The notes under the pieces: generated by a model
The model's input: only the letters and a program-made list of their open reading frames with translations
What the model was told of the DNA's origin: nothing
The model's database searches: none
Program-made: the position numbers and the translations under genes
In this document: in pieces, positions 8,986 through 16,638 of the stretch
How positions within the stretch are numbered: the first letter of the stretch is position 1
How the letters are laid out: the number at the start of each line of letters is the position of its first letter
DNA from: Halobacteriales archaeon QS_4_70_19
Lineage (GTDB): Archaea; Halobacteriota; Halobacteria; Halobacteriales; Haloarculaceae
NCBI GenBank assembly: GCA_003020985.1
Contig: PXRM01000026.1
Span: 1-64,000 of the forward strand
Length of the DNA stretch: 64,000 bases
Reading direction: 5' to 3'

Positions 8986-9498
8986 ATGGAACACGTGCGC
9001 GTGGACGAGGTCGACTCGTGGACGAGTCCGGCGAGCGCGAAGCGCCCGCTGTCGCGGGCGCTCGGCGCCGAGGACGTGACCATCAACCACTACGAACTCG
9101 CGCCGGGCGAGAGCTTCGCCTTCGGCTACCATAGCCACGAGGGCCAGGAGGAGGTGTTCTACGTGCTGGAGGGGACGGCGACCTTCACGACGGGAAAGCC
9201 ACGCCGCGACGCCGAAGCGTCGAGCGGCGACGCCGCGGGCGAGAACGGGGAGGTCCGCGTCGCCGCGGGCGAGGCCGTCCGATTCGCGCCGGGCGAGTGG
9301 CAGCAGGGGGTCAACGGGACCGACGAGCGCGTGGTGGCACTCGCCATCGGCGCCCCGGCGGAGATGGGCGAGACGACCATCCTCCGCGAGTGTGCGGACT
9401 GCGGCGAGCGGACGGAGCAGGCCGTTCAGCCGGCCGACGAGAACGCGCTGGTGACCGTCTGCGAGGACTGCGGCGCCGAGACGGCTCGGTTCGACTGA
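8986..9498 (+). CDS. Cupin protein with C-terminal zinc ribbon (170 aa)
   Basis: The cupin core has motif FGYHSHEGQEEVFYVLEG and later PGEWQQGVNG. A loop between the cupin motifs is expanded by about 25 polar residues. The C-terminus adds a two-knuckle zinc ribbon, CADCGER and CEDCGAE. A cupin plus zinc ribbon is a recurrent haloarchaeal architecture without proven function. It shares the fold but little sequence with the preceding cupin, so this is probably not a recent tandem duplication. Confidence 0.85.
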   Translation: MEHVRVDEVDSWTSPASAKRPLSRALGAEDVTINHYELAPGESFAFGYHSHEGQEEVFYVLEGTATFTTGKPRRDAEASSGDAAGENGEVRVAAGEAVRFAPGEWQQGVNGTDERVVALAIGAPAEMGETTILRECADCGERTEQAVQPADENALVTVCEDCGAETARFD

Positions 9499-9541
9499 CG
9501 GCGGCACAACCCACTCGTCGCTGGAGCCCGTACTGCCGGCT

Positions 9542-9940
9542 ATGATCGACACGCGCGGCGGAGCCCACGACCGGGCCTGGCTCGTCTACGACGACGACTG
9601 CGGTTTCTGTTCGTGGTGGGCGGCTCTCGCCGCCCGGCATACGGACCTCGGCATCGTCGGGTTCTCGACGCTCACGGACGCAGAGCGCGAGCGCCTCCCC
9701 GAGGAGTACGAGACGTGTGCCCATCTGCTGACCGACGACGGGGTGCTGTCCTGTGGCGAGGCCATCGAGGCCGTCCTCGACCGGATGGGGGTACTCCCGC
9801 GGCCGCTGCGGCTGTTCCTCAACCGGACCGCGGACTACGGGCCGCTACGCGAGCGGGCGTACCGCGCGGCGGCCGACCGACGGGACTGGTGGGGGCGGTT
9901 CGTCTCCGACGAGCCGCCGGCCCGGCGCGAGCCCCAGTGA
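9542..9940 (+). CDS. DCC-family thiol-disulfide oxidoreductase-like protein (132 aa)
   Basis: The family-defining motif VYDDDCGFCSWWAA near the N-terminus contains the Asp-Cys and the CxxC pair (CGFC). This is followed by the family's helical second half, with CAHLLTDDGVLSCGEAIEAV and LPRPLRLFLNR. DUF393/DCC proteins have a thioredoxin-like fold and are presumed redox proteins. Last of three same-strand genes with short gaps (cupin, cupin, DCC). Confidence 0.88.
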   Translation: MIDTRGGAHDRAWLVYDDDCGFCSWWAALAARHTDLGIVGFSTLTDAERERLPEEYETCAHLLTDDGVLSCGEAIEAVLDRMGVLPRPLRLFLNRTADYGPLRERAYRAAADRRDWWGRFVSDEPPARREPQ

Positions 9941-10022
9941 GCCGGCGCGGACCGGCGCCGTCCGTGCGCGAGCGCCCGGCGCCGGGGAAGACGTATACCG
10001 CTGGCCCCGCCCCCATCACCCG

Positions 10023-10679
10023 ATGGCAGACACGGTACTCGTCGCGGGTGTCGGCCCGCGGATCGGCGAGGCGACCGTCCGGACGTTCCACGCCGCCGGC
10101 TACGATATCGGTATGTTCGCGCGGTCGGGGGCGTTCATCGAGGACCTGGCCGCCGACCTCGGCGATGGCGCCGTCGCCGTCGAGACGGATATCACCGACG
10201 AGGCCGCCGTCGCCGCCGGGGTCGGGACGGTGCGCGAGGCGCTCGGTCCGGTCGGCACGCTGGTGCTGAACGCGAGCGCCGGGGGCGGGCGCCCCCTCGC
10301 GGACGCCAGCGTCGACCGGCTCCGGTCGCTGTTCGACGTCCGGGTGGCCGGGTCGCTCGCGTGCGTGCAGGCGGCCGCGGACGACCTCCGCGAGACGGAG
10401 GGGACGGTCCTCTTCAGCGGCACCACCTTCGCGGACGGGGAGGCCCCCGGGCAGATCGAGTGGGGCGCGGTCGCCCCCGCGGCGCGTGGGCTGGCCCGGA
10501 CGCTCGCGGACGCGCTGGAGGCGGTGCAGGTGACCTACGTCGCCATCGGTGCGCCCGTCCGGCCGGACGCCGGCGGGGAGCGGGCACTGCCGGCCGCGAC
10601 GGTCGCCGAGACGTACCTCGATCTCGTCGAGCGGGAGGACGCGGTGACGCGCGAACTGGATCTGTACCGGCGGGACTGA
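10023..10679 (+). CDS. Short-chain dehydrogenase/reductase family protein (218 aa)
   Basis: Start ATG at 10023 (MADTVLVAGVGPRIGEATVR) places the Rossmann glycine motif at residues about 8-14. NAG-type core VLNASAGGG is recognisable, but the catalytic Tyr-x-x-x-Lys is not evident where expected; the region reads WGAVAPAARGLART. This suggests a divergent SDR, perhaps a non-catalytic or atypical member. Short for the family (usually about 250). The upstream extension of the frame overlaps the DCC gene and was rejected. Confidence 0.8.
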   Translation: MADTVLVAGVGPRIGEATVRTFHAAGYDIGMFARSGAFIEDLAADLGDGAVAVETDITDEAAVAAGVGTVREALGPVGTLVLNASAGGGRPLADASVDRLRSLFDVRVAGSLACVQAAADDLRETEGTVLFSGTTFADGEAPGQIEWGAVAPAARGLARTLADALEAVQVTYVAIGAPVRPDAGGERALPAATVAETYLDLVEREDAVTRELDLYRRD

Positions 10680-10743
10680 CGCCCGGCCGATATCCGTCGT
10701 CCCGTGCCCGTGACGCCGGCAACAGGACCCTGCATCCGCGCGC

Positions 10744-10919
10744 CGGAGGCGCGCGGTTCACCCGGCCGGAGCGAGCCTTCTTTCTGAACGTTTTCTCAGT
10801 CGCGCGAACGCTCCGCGTTCTGATTGCCCGCGGGATCGCTCCGCGATCCCACGACGCCGAGTGGTTCGTACAGACGGCCGCAGGCCGGCCGACAAGCGAA
10901 CCCGGGGCGGGGAAAAGCT
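10744..10919. repeat. Multi-hairpin 3' element A (TTTCTGAACGTTTT class)
   Basis: Directly downstream of the minus-strand acyl-CoA dehydrogenase. Contains perfect small hairpins GAACGCTCCGCGTTC (10806-10820) and GGGATCGCTCCGCGATCCC (10831-10849), plus the motif CGGAGCGAGCC followed closely by TTTCTGAACGTTTT at 10781-10794. The same motif pair and hairpin style recur at 41341-41482, also just after the stop of a minus-strand gene. Possibly a transcript 3'-end element or a dispersed repeat. Confidence 0.6.
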
Positions 10920-12083
10920 CTATTCGAACGCCGGAATCCCCGTCAGGTCGTGCCCCAGGATGAGCGAGTGGATGTCGTGGGTCCCCTCGTAGGTGTAGAC
11001 GGTCTCTACGTTCGCCATGTGGCGCATCGGCGAGTAGTCCGCGGTGATACCGTTGCCGCCGAGCATCTCGCGGGCGATGCGCGACTGGTTGCGAGCCATG
11101 CGGACGTTGTTGCGCTTGGCCATCGACACCTGCTCCGGGCGGAGGTCGCCGCGCTCTTTCAGTTCGGTGAGGCGGTAGGCGAGCAGCTGGGCGGTGGTGA
11201 TCCGGGTGGCCATCTCGGCGAGCTTCTCCTGCTGGATCTGGAACCCCCCGATGGGCTTGCCGAACTGCTCGCGGTCGGTGGCGTACTGGCGGGCGGTCTC
11301 GAAGCAGTCGCGGGCCGCGCCGACGGCTCCCCAGGCGATGCCAAAGCGGGCCTGCGTGAGGCAGGAGAGCGGGCCCTTCATCCCCTCGACGTCCGGCAGG
11401 ACGTTCGCCTCCGGGACGTAGACGTTCGACAGTTCGATCTGGCCGGTGATCGACGCGCGCAGCGAGAGCTTCTCGTCGATCTTCGGGGTCTCGACGCCGT
11501 CGCGGTCCGTCTCAACGAGGAAGCCACGGACCGGGTCGTCCGGCGACGACCGGTCGCGGGCCCACACGAGCGCCACGTCCGCGATGGGGGAGTTCGTGAT
11601 CCAGGTCTTGGTCCCGTTGAGGACGTACCCCTCGTCGTCGGCCTCCGCGTAGGTCTCCATCCGCGAGGGGTTCGACCCGTGGTTCGGCTCGGTGAGGCCG
11701 AAGCAGCCGATCTTCTCGCCCTCGCCCATCGCCTCCAGCCACTCGTCCTTCTGGGCCTCGCTGCCGTACGTGTGGATGGGGTACATCACGAGCGAGCCCT
11801 GCACGGAGGCCATCGACCGGAGCCCACTGTCCCCGGCCTCCAGCTCCTGCATCAGGACGCCGTAGGCGTGTTCGGAGAGGTCAGGGAGCCCGTAGCCCGA
11901 GAGGTTCGGGCCGTAGAAGCCCAGCTCCCCCATCTCCGGGATGAGGTCCTTCGGGAACGTCCCCTCGATCCAGTGGTCGGCGACGACCGGTTCGACCTCG
12001 TCCTCCACGAAGTCGCGGGCGGTGTCCCGGACCATCCGCTCCTCCTCGGTGAGGTCCGCCTCCAGATCCACGTAATCGAGCAT
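10920..12083 (-). CDS. Acyl-CoA dehydrogenase, glutaryl-CoA dehydrogenase type (387 aa)
   Basis: The start MLDYVDLEADLTEEERM is chosen because upstream sequence belongs to an unrelated repeat. The FAD-binding segments GCFGLTEPNHGSNPSRMET and KTWITNSPIADVALVWARD, and the C-terminal YTYEGTHDIHSLILGH, are very close to glutaryl-CoA dehydrogenases; the catalytic base is the Glu of YEGTHD at about residue 366. The likely reaction is oxidation, and in true GCDH decarboxylation, of glutaryl-CoA to crotonyl-CoA with an ETF as acceptor. No lysine- or glutarate-catabolic neighbours are seen, so a broader acyl-CoA role is possible. Confidence 0.9.
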   Translation of the reverse strand: MLDYVDLEADLTEEERMVRDTARDFVEDEVEPVVADHWIEGTFPKDLIPEMGELGFYGPNLSGYGLPDLSEHAYGVLMQELEAGDSGLRSMASVQGSLVMYPIHTYGSEAQKDEWLEAMGEGEKIGCFGLTEPNHGSNPSRMETYAEADDEGYVLNGTKTWITNSPIADVALVWARDRSSPDDPVRGFLVETDRDGVETPKIDEKLSLRASITGQIELSNVYVPEANVLPDVEGMKGPLSCLTQARFGIAWGAVGAARDCFETARQYATDREQFGKPIGGFQIQQEKLAEMATRITTAQLLAYRLTELKERGDLRPEQVSMAKRNNVRMARNQSRIAREMLGGNGITADYSPMRHMANVETVYTYEGTHDIHSLILGHDLTGIPAFE

Positions 12084-12130
12084 ACCCGAATCAGGGGCAG
12101 CGCAGGCAAAAACGTGCGGGTCGACCCTCT

Positions 12131-12265
12131 GACATCCTCCCACGGCTAAAGCCGTGGGGTTTCCGGTCACAGACCGGGCAGGCCACGGCGGGAGGTTCCC
12201 CACTCGTCCGCGGTGGGGTTGCCGCCGGCTATCGACTTCATCCCACCCGTGAATGGGTGGGCTTT
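12131..12265 (-). mobile_element. Orphan IS200/IS605 (IS1341/TnpB-type) end with four hairpins
   Basis: Read on the minus strand it ends CCGTGGGAGGATGTCA, the usual right end of haloarchaeal TnpB elements. Hairpins: CCCACGGC/GCCGTGGG (12139-12158), CCGGT/ACCGG (12163-12177), CCCCAC/GTGGGG (12198-12218) and CCCACCC/GGGTGGG (12242-12261). No tnpB or tnpA coding sequence is attached. Best read as a solo end or remnant that may still encode an omega-RNA-like transcript. Confidence 0.6.
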
Positions 12266-12393
12266 CGCCTCGCTACCGCTGTAATCGACGGGGTGCTCAT
12301 ACCTGCCCGGTGGGTCGCGCCGGGCCACTCCGCCCCGCGCCCGGACGATGTCGACGAGCGTCCCCGGGCACTCCGTCAGAAACCCGGAGGTCT

Positions 12394-12954
12394 ATGGCCA
12401 CAGGTCCGTCACCTCCCGCCGTGGCCCGCTTCCTCCGCCCGTCGATTCGGACCGGGTTCGTCGCCGGCGTGCTGCTGCTCGTCTGTGGCGGGGCCGCGTG
12501 GCTGACCGGTCTGCCGGCGCTGTTCCCCAGCCTCGGCCCGACGGCGTACGTCCTCGTCGAGCGGCCAGGGGCCCCGGAGAGCCGCTCGCGGCGCGTCCTC
12601 GGCGGACACACCATCGGCGTCGTCGCGGGGCTGGTCTGCTACTGGGTGGTCGCCGGGAGCGGGACCCTCACCGCGCCGCCGCCGTCGGGGTCGCTCGCCG
12701 GCCTGCGCCTCGCGGCCGCCGGCGTCGCCAGCGTCGGACTGACGTCCGTGGGGATGCTGGCTACGGACCTGCGTCACGCTCCCGCGTGCGCGACGACGCT
12801 CATCGTCTCGCTGGGGCTGCTGTCGACGCTCCGCCGGGGCGTCCTCGTCATCGCGGCGGTCGCGGTCCTGGTCGCGGCCCACCACGCTGGCCGGCTGCTC
12901 ATCACCCGGGTCCACCCCGAGGACCTGTCGCTCGGCCCCTCTCGACGGTCGTGA
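12394..12954 (+). CDS. HPP-family integral membrane protein (186 aa)
   Basis: Four or more hydrophobic segments: about residues 18-40, 70-90, 105-125 and 140-165. The HPP-family signature region PSLGPTAYVLVERPGAPES is followed by RRVLGGHTIGVVAGL. Some HPP proteins have been linked to nitrite transport into plastids and bacteria; for this protein transport is only an inference. The start at 12394 (MATGPSPPAVARFLRPS) avoids the upstream transposon-end sequence that an earlier in-frame ATG would include. Confidence 0.85.
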   Translation: MATGPSPPAVARFLRPSIRTGFVAGVLLLVCGGAAWLTGLPALFPSLGPTAYVLVERPGAPESRSRRVLGGHTIGVVAGLVCYWVVAGSGTLTAPPPSGSLAGLRLAAAGVASVGLTSVGMLATDLRHAPACATTLIVSLGLLSTLRRGVLVIAAVAVLVAAHHAGRLLITRVHPEDLSLGPSRRS

Positions 12955-13127
12955 CGCCGCGCGATGGGCTCGATGCAGGCGAACTTCGGCCCGGCGGCGA
13001 GCACGGTCGCCATGACGGAGAACCCGTTCGAATCCGGGGTAATGGAGAAATATTCGTGTTGGAGTCAGTATATCGAGAACTACACGAATAAGTATCTCGT
13101 ATTCGAGTTATCGGTAGACTCCGACGG

Positions 13128-13922
13128 TTACGGCCCGCCGTCGCACGCGCTCACGAACACCTCGTCGTGGAGGCGGTCGCCGACGAGGTCCATCAGCCGC
13201 CGGAGGTTGACCGTGTCCTCGCGGTTGTAGGAGACGAGCGTCTCCAGGCTGCTGGCGTCGCCGCGCTCGTACTCGCGCCAGAGGCGCACGGCGTCCCGCC
13301 CGGAGACGTCCGGCCGGTCGCGGTCGATGCCCACGTCCTGCTCGATGCGCTTGAGGCCGCCGTCGAGCCCCAGCCGCTTGCAGGGGTACATGAGGTCGAG
13401 GTGGGCGGCGTCGTCCAGCGAGCAGCCAAGCGAGGTCTCGAGGAACGGCTGGTCGAAGCGTAGCCCGTTGAACGTCACGAGCAGCGGCGCGTCCAGCGCG
13501 TCCGCGAGACGCTCGCGGGTCAGCGGCTCGTGGTCCGGGCTCGTCCCGCCGCCGTCGACGAGGGTCCGGGTCTCCCCGTCGCGGTGGACGGAGACGGTGG
13601 TCACGTCGTCGCGGTGCTCGTCGAGCCCCGTCGTCTCGATGTCGAAGAAGGCGGCCTCGTCGCGGAAGTCCCCGTAGAGGCGCCAGCGCTCGCTGGCGGG
13701 GAACCGCTCGTCGAAGAAAAGCGCGTCGCCGTCGTCCAGTCGCTCGGGCGCCTCGTCGACGAACGCCTCGATACGGTCCGCGGTGGTGGCGCCGACGCCG
13801 CGACAGTCCCGCGCCACGGCCGGGTCGTAGTCGTCCCAGCGGGTCACGCCCGCCTGCCACAGCCGCCGCTCCGTGGCCTCGCCGACCCCACTGACCCCGA
13901 TGAACGAGTTCGTCAGTCGCAC
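13128..13922 (-). CDS. RNase H-fold 3'-5' exonuclease-like protein with helix-hairpin-helix (264 aa)
   Basis: The N-terminal about 60 residues (FIGVSGVGEATERRLWQAGV ... CRGVGATTADRIEAF) form two helix-hairpin-helix DNA-binding motifs. The rest is an RNase_H_2/YprB-like DEDDy exonuclease domain: D94 and E96 in FFDIETTGL, a second acidic site in TFNGLRFDQPF, and YNREDTVNL near the C-terminus. Such proteins are predicted single-strand nucleases; substrate unknown. A full set of acidic residues is present, so activity is plausible. Confidence 0.85.
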   Translation of the reverse strand: MRLTNSFIGVSGVGEATERRLWQAGVTRWDDYDPAVARDCRGVGATTADRIEAFVDEAPERLDDGDALFFDERFPASERWRLYGDFRDEAAFFDIETTGLDEHRDDVTTVSVHRDGETRTLVDGGGTSPDHEPLTRERLADALDAPLLVTFNGLRFDQPFLETSLGCSLDDAAHLDLMYPCKRLGLDGGLKRIEQDVGIDRDRPDVSGRDAVRLWREYERGDASSLETLVSYNREDTVNLRRLMDLVGDRLHDEVFVSACDGGP

Positions 13923-13987
13923 AGGGTGGGATAGTCACCCCCGGCGATATAAACGCTCCGTGCGTCGGTCCCCGGCGCCGTCCCGCC

Positions 13988-14605
13988 TCAGTCGGCGACG
14001 ACCTCGCCCACCGGGTCGTACTCCATCTCGGTGCGCACCTGCCGGGCGATGTCGGCCCCGAACTCCCGCTCGACGAGGTGGATGGCCAGGTCCAGCCCCG
14101 AGGTGACGCCGCCCGCCGAGACGACGTCGCCGTCGTCAACCACGCGCGCCTCGATCACGTCGGCGTACTCCCGGAGATCGTCGACGGCGCTCGCGTGCGT
14201 GATGGCGGGCCGGCCATCCAGAATGCCCGCCCGCGCGGCCAGCATCCCGCCGGTGCAGACGGTGGCGACGGTGGCGCCAGCGCCGTGGGCGTCGGCGATG
14301 GCGTCGGGAACGGCCCCGCGCTCGGCCTCCGCCCACGCGCCCGGTCGGTCGCGGTCGTTCCAGCCCCCGCCCGGGACAACGAGCAGGTCGACGGGCGCTG
14401 CGCCGGCCGGGTCGTCCGCCGTGGGGAGCGGCCCGTCCGGTTCCACGACCATGCCGTGGCTCGCGGTCACGCGCTCGGTCTCCGAGAGCGTGTACAGGCC
14501 GACCTCGCAGTCGGCGCCGGCGCGGGCGGCGTTCCCGAACACCTCGAACGGCCCCACCGCGTCCATCTCGTCGAACCCATCGTACAGCAGGACGGCGACG
14601 TGCAT
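13988..14605 (-). CDS. DJ-1/PfpI family protein, isocyanide-hydratase-like (205 aa)
   Basis: Start MHVAVLLYDGFDEMDAVGPF; the conserved Glu is E21 (GPFEVFG) and the nucleophile C117 in VATVCTGGMLAARAG, the nucleophile-elbow form found in isocyanide hydratases and AraC-type DJ-1 proteins. VPGGGWNDR and HASAVDDLREYADV complete the fold. Functions in this family include isocyanide hydration and chaperone or glyoxalase roles; which applies here is unknown. The much longer upstream open frame runs antisense through orc and is not coding. Confidence 0.9.
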   Translation of the reverse strand: MHVAVLLYDGFDEMDAVGPFEVFGNAARAGADCEVGLYTLSETERVTASHGMVVEPDGPLPTADDPAGAAPVDLLVVPGGGWNDRDRPGAWAEAERGAVPDAIADAHGAGATVATVCTGGMLAARAGILDGRPAITHASAVDDLREYADVIEARVVDDGDVVSAGGVTSGLDLAIHLVEREFGADIARQVRTEMEYDPVGEVVAD

Positions 14606-14699
14606 ACCGGCACGTCGGGCCCGGGCGGCTTGAGCGTACGCCCGGTGGGGCGTGGGCAGGGGTCCGGACGACCCCTCGCGTGCCCGACGAACGCGCCCC

Positions 14700-14758
14700 G
14701 CGACCGGGGACTGCTCGACCCGGAACTGGGCGCGACCGGGGACTGCTCGACCCGGAAC
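14700..14758. repeat. Two perfect 27-bp direct repeats upstream of orc
   Basis: The 27-base unit starting GCGACCGGGGACTGCTCGAC occurs at 14700-14726 and again at 14732-14758, separated by 5 bases (period 32, about three helical turns). It lies in the divergent interval between the DJ-1-like gene and orc. Direct repeats beside an Orc1/Cdc6 gene invite comparison with origin or operator sites, but the sequence does not obviously match the haloarchaeal origin-recognition-box consensus and no AT-rich unwinding element adjoins it. Confidence 0.7.
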
Positions 14759-14836
14759 CGGGGGGCGCGTGTGCCCCGTGTCGCACGCTTGTCGCAAAGG
14801 TTGAAGTGGCCGCCCGACCGTGGTGAAAGTGAAATT

Positions 14837-15958
14837 ATGGGCGGCGAGGACATGCTCGGCTGGGACGAGTCCGTCTTCCGCGACGAGCACGTCTTCGAGT
14901 TCGACTACCTCCCGGAGACGTTCAAGCATCGGGACAGCCAGATGGAGACGCTGAAGTACGCGCTGCGTCCCGCCGTCCGCGGCTCGCGCCCGCTGAACGT
15001 GATGATGCGCGGCCCGCCGGGCACCGGCAAGACGACCGCGGTCTGGAAGCTGTTCGACGAACTCTCCGGGATGCCGGACGTGCGCGCCGTGCGCGTGAAC
15101 TGCCAGGTGAACTCCACCCGCTACTCCGTGTTCTCGCAGCTGTTCGAGGGGATGTTCGACTACGAGCCGCCGACCTCGGGCATCTCGTTCAAGAAGCTGT
15201 TCGGCCAGATCACCGACCGCCTCGTCGAGGACGACGAGGTGCTGGTGGTGGCGCTGGACGACGTGAACTACCTGTTTTACGAGTCCGAGGCGAGCGAGAC
15301 GCTGTACTCGCTCATCCGCGCCCACGAGGAGCACTCCGGGGCGAAGATCGGCGTCATCGTCGTCTCCTCGGACCTCGAACTCGACGTCATCGACTCGCTG
15401 GACTCCCGCGTGCAGTCGGTTTTCCGGCCGGAGGAGGTCTACTTCCCCACCTACGACGAGCCCGAGATCGTCGACATCCTCCGCGAGCGCGTCGACCGGG
15501 GGTTCCGCGAGGGGGTCGTCGGCCCGCAGGTGCTCGACCGGGTGGCCGAACTGACAGCGGACGCCGGCGGCGACCTGCGCGTCGGCATCGACCTCCTCCG
15601 GCGCGCCGGGATGACCGCCGAGATGCGCGGCTCGACCACGGTCGAGCGCGAGGACGTCGACACCGCCTACGAGAAGGCCAAACACGTCCACCTCTCGCGG
15701 CATCTCCGGGGGCTCTCCGACTCCGAGCAGGACCTGCTCCGCGTCCTCGCGGACCACCAGGGCGAGCAGGCCGGCGCGGTGTACGAGGCGTTCGAGACCG
15801 ACACCGGGCTCGGGTACACGCGCTACTCGGAGATCGTCAACAAGCTGGAACAGCTCGGGCTGGTGGAGGCCGAGTACGCCGACGTGGAGGGGCGGGGCCG
15901 CTCGCGGGCGCTCTCGCTGGCCTACGACGCCGAGGCCGTGCTGGAGCGGCTGGAGTGA
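14837..15958 (+). CDS. orc: Orc1/Cdc6 family replication initiation protein (373 aa)
   Basis: AAA+ ATPase with Walker A GPPGTGKT at residues 59-66, Walker B VVALDDVNYL, sensor-type segments (VIVVSSDLELDVIDSLDSRV) and a C-terminal winged helix (ADHQGEQAGAVYEAFETDTG ... RYSEIVNKLEQLGLVE). Binds origins and loads the MCM helicase. The N-terminus is shorter than in some origin-linked Orc1 proteins. The start at 14837 (MGGEDMLGWDESVF) is the first plausible Met; upstream is repeat sequence. Followed by rps24e, which suggests one of the chromosomal non-ori orc copies, though this cannot be proven here. Confidence 0.95.
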   Translation: MGGEDMLGWDESVFRDEHVFEFDYLPETFKHRDSQMETLKYALRPAVRGSRPLNVMMRGPPGTGKTTAVWKLFDELSGMPDVRAVRVNCQVNSTRYSVFSQLFEGMFDYEPPTSGISFKKLFGQITDRLVEDDEVLVVALDDVNYLFYESEASETLYSLIRAHEEHSGAKIGVIVVSSDLELDVIDSLDSRVQSVFRPEEVYFPTYDEPEIVDILRERVDRGFREGVVGPQVLDRVAELTADAGGDLRVGIDLLRRAGMTAEMRGSTTVEREDVDTAYEKAKHVHLSRHLRGLSDSEQDLLRVLADHQGEQAGAVYEAFETDTGLGYTRYSEIVNKLEQLGLVEAEYADVEGRGRSRALSLAYDAEAVLERLE

Positions 15959-16025
15959 GTCGGGCCCACGACCACCCCGGGCGCCGGCGAGAACGGGCGG
16001 AACGGCCACGACAGTTCTCGAAATC

Positions 16026-16034
16026 CTTTTACGC
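16026..16034 (+). promoter_or_regulatory. Promoter element of rps24e
   Basis: CGAAATCCTTTTACG just upstream of the gene reads as purine-rich BRE plus TATA (CTTTTAC), about 32 bases before the ATG at 16064, which allows a leader of only a few bases. Confidence 0.55.
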
Positions 16035-16063
16035 GCCTCGGGACCACTTTCCGACAACGAACC

Positions 16064-16393
16064 ATGGATATCGACATCATCGGGGAGCAGACCAACCCCA
16101 TGCTACACCGGACCGACGTGCGCTTCCAGATCGTCCACGAGGACGCGAGCCCGTCGCGGCTCTCCGTGCGTGACTCGCTGGCCGCGAAGCTCAACAAGGA
16201 CTCCGACGAGGTCGTCGTCCACGAACTCGATACGAAGTTCGGGATGCGCAAGACCGTCGGTTACGCGAAGGTCTACGACAGCCCGGAGGACGCCTCCGAG
16301 ATCGAGCAGGCCTACATGCTCGACCGGAACAAGATCGGCGCCGAGGCCGAGGCAGACGCGGAGGACGCCGAGGCGGAGGCCGAGGAGGCGTAA
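16064..16393 (+). CDS. rps24e: 30S ribosomal protein S24e (109 aa)
   Basis: MDIDIIGEQTNPMLHRTDVR with the S24e core (SVRDSLAAKLNKDSDEVVVH, FGMRKTVGYAKVYD) and an acidic Ala/Glu-rich C-terminal tail typical of haloarchaea. Part of the small ribosomal subunit. Only 3 bases separate its stop from the rps27ae start, so the two are co-transcribed. Confidence 0.98.
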   Translation: MDIDIIGEQTNPMLHRTDVRFQIVHEDASPSRLSVRDSLAAKLNKDSDEVVVHELDTKFGMRKTVGYAKVYDSPEDASEIEQAYMLDRNKIGAEAEADAEDAEAEAEEA

Positions 16394-16396
16394 CCG

Positions 16397-16528
16397 ATGC
16401 GCTCGGAGTACTACGACGACGACGGCACCCACGCCAAGGAGCAGTGCCCCCGCTGCGGGGATGCCTTCCTGGCCGACCACGACGACCGCCAGCACTGCGG
16501 TCGCTGCTCGTACACCGAGTGGACGTAG
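16397..16528 (+). CDS. rps27ae: 30S ribosomal protein S27ae (43 aa)
   Basis: Short gene: [20 protein letters not shown] continuing [11 protein letters not shown], then [10 protein letters not shown]. The four-cysteine zinc finger (CPRC and CGRC, with a His before the second pair) is diagnostic of archaeal S27ae. Follows rps24e directly, the usual archaeal arrangement. Confidence 0.97.
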   Translation: MRSEYYDDDGTHAKEQCPRCGDAFLADHDDRQHCGRCSYTEWT

Positions 16529-16638
16529 GGCGATTCCGGACACGGTTCTCCGCGTTCCGACCCCGTAGCGACGGCCGTCGCTGCGTGCCCGCGACCCGAC
16601 GCCCCTAAGCCGCCCGCCCGACTTCCCCCGACCAGGCA

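Noticed and set aside
10824-12149. 441-codon plus-strand frame opposite the acyl-CoA dehydrogenase
   Set aside because: Shadow frame; the minus-strand protein has strong family motifs.
12990-13045. tRNA-like text CCCGTTCGAATCCGGGG resembling a T arm
   Set aside because: No acceptor stem, anticodon arm or D arm can be built upstream; chance similarity.
12964-13230. 88-codon plus-strand frame after the HPP gene
   Set aside because: Runs into antisense of the exonuclease-like gene; no start signal, no family.
13988-16057. 689-codon reading of the DJ-1-like frame extending through orc
   Set aside because: The extension is antisense to the AAA+ gene; true start is MHVAVLLYDGF at 14605.
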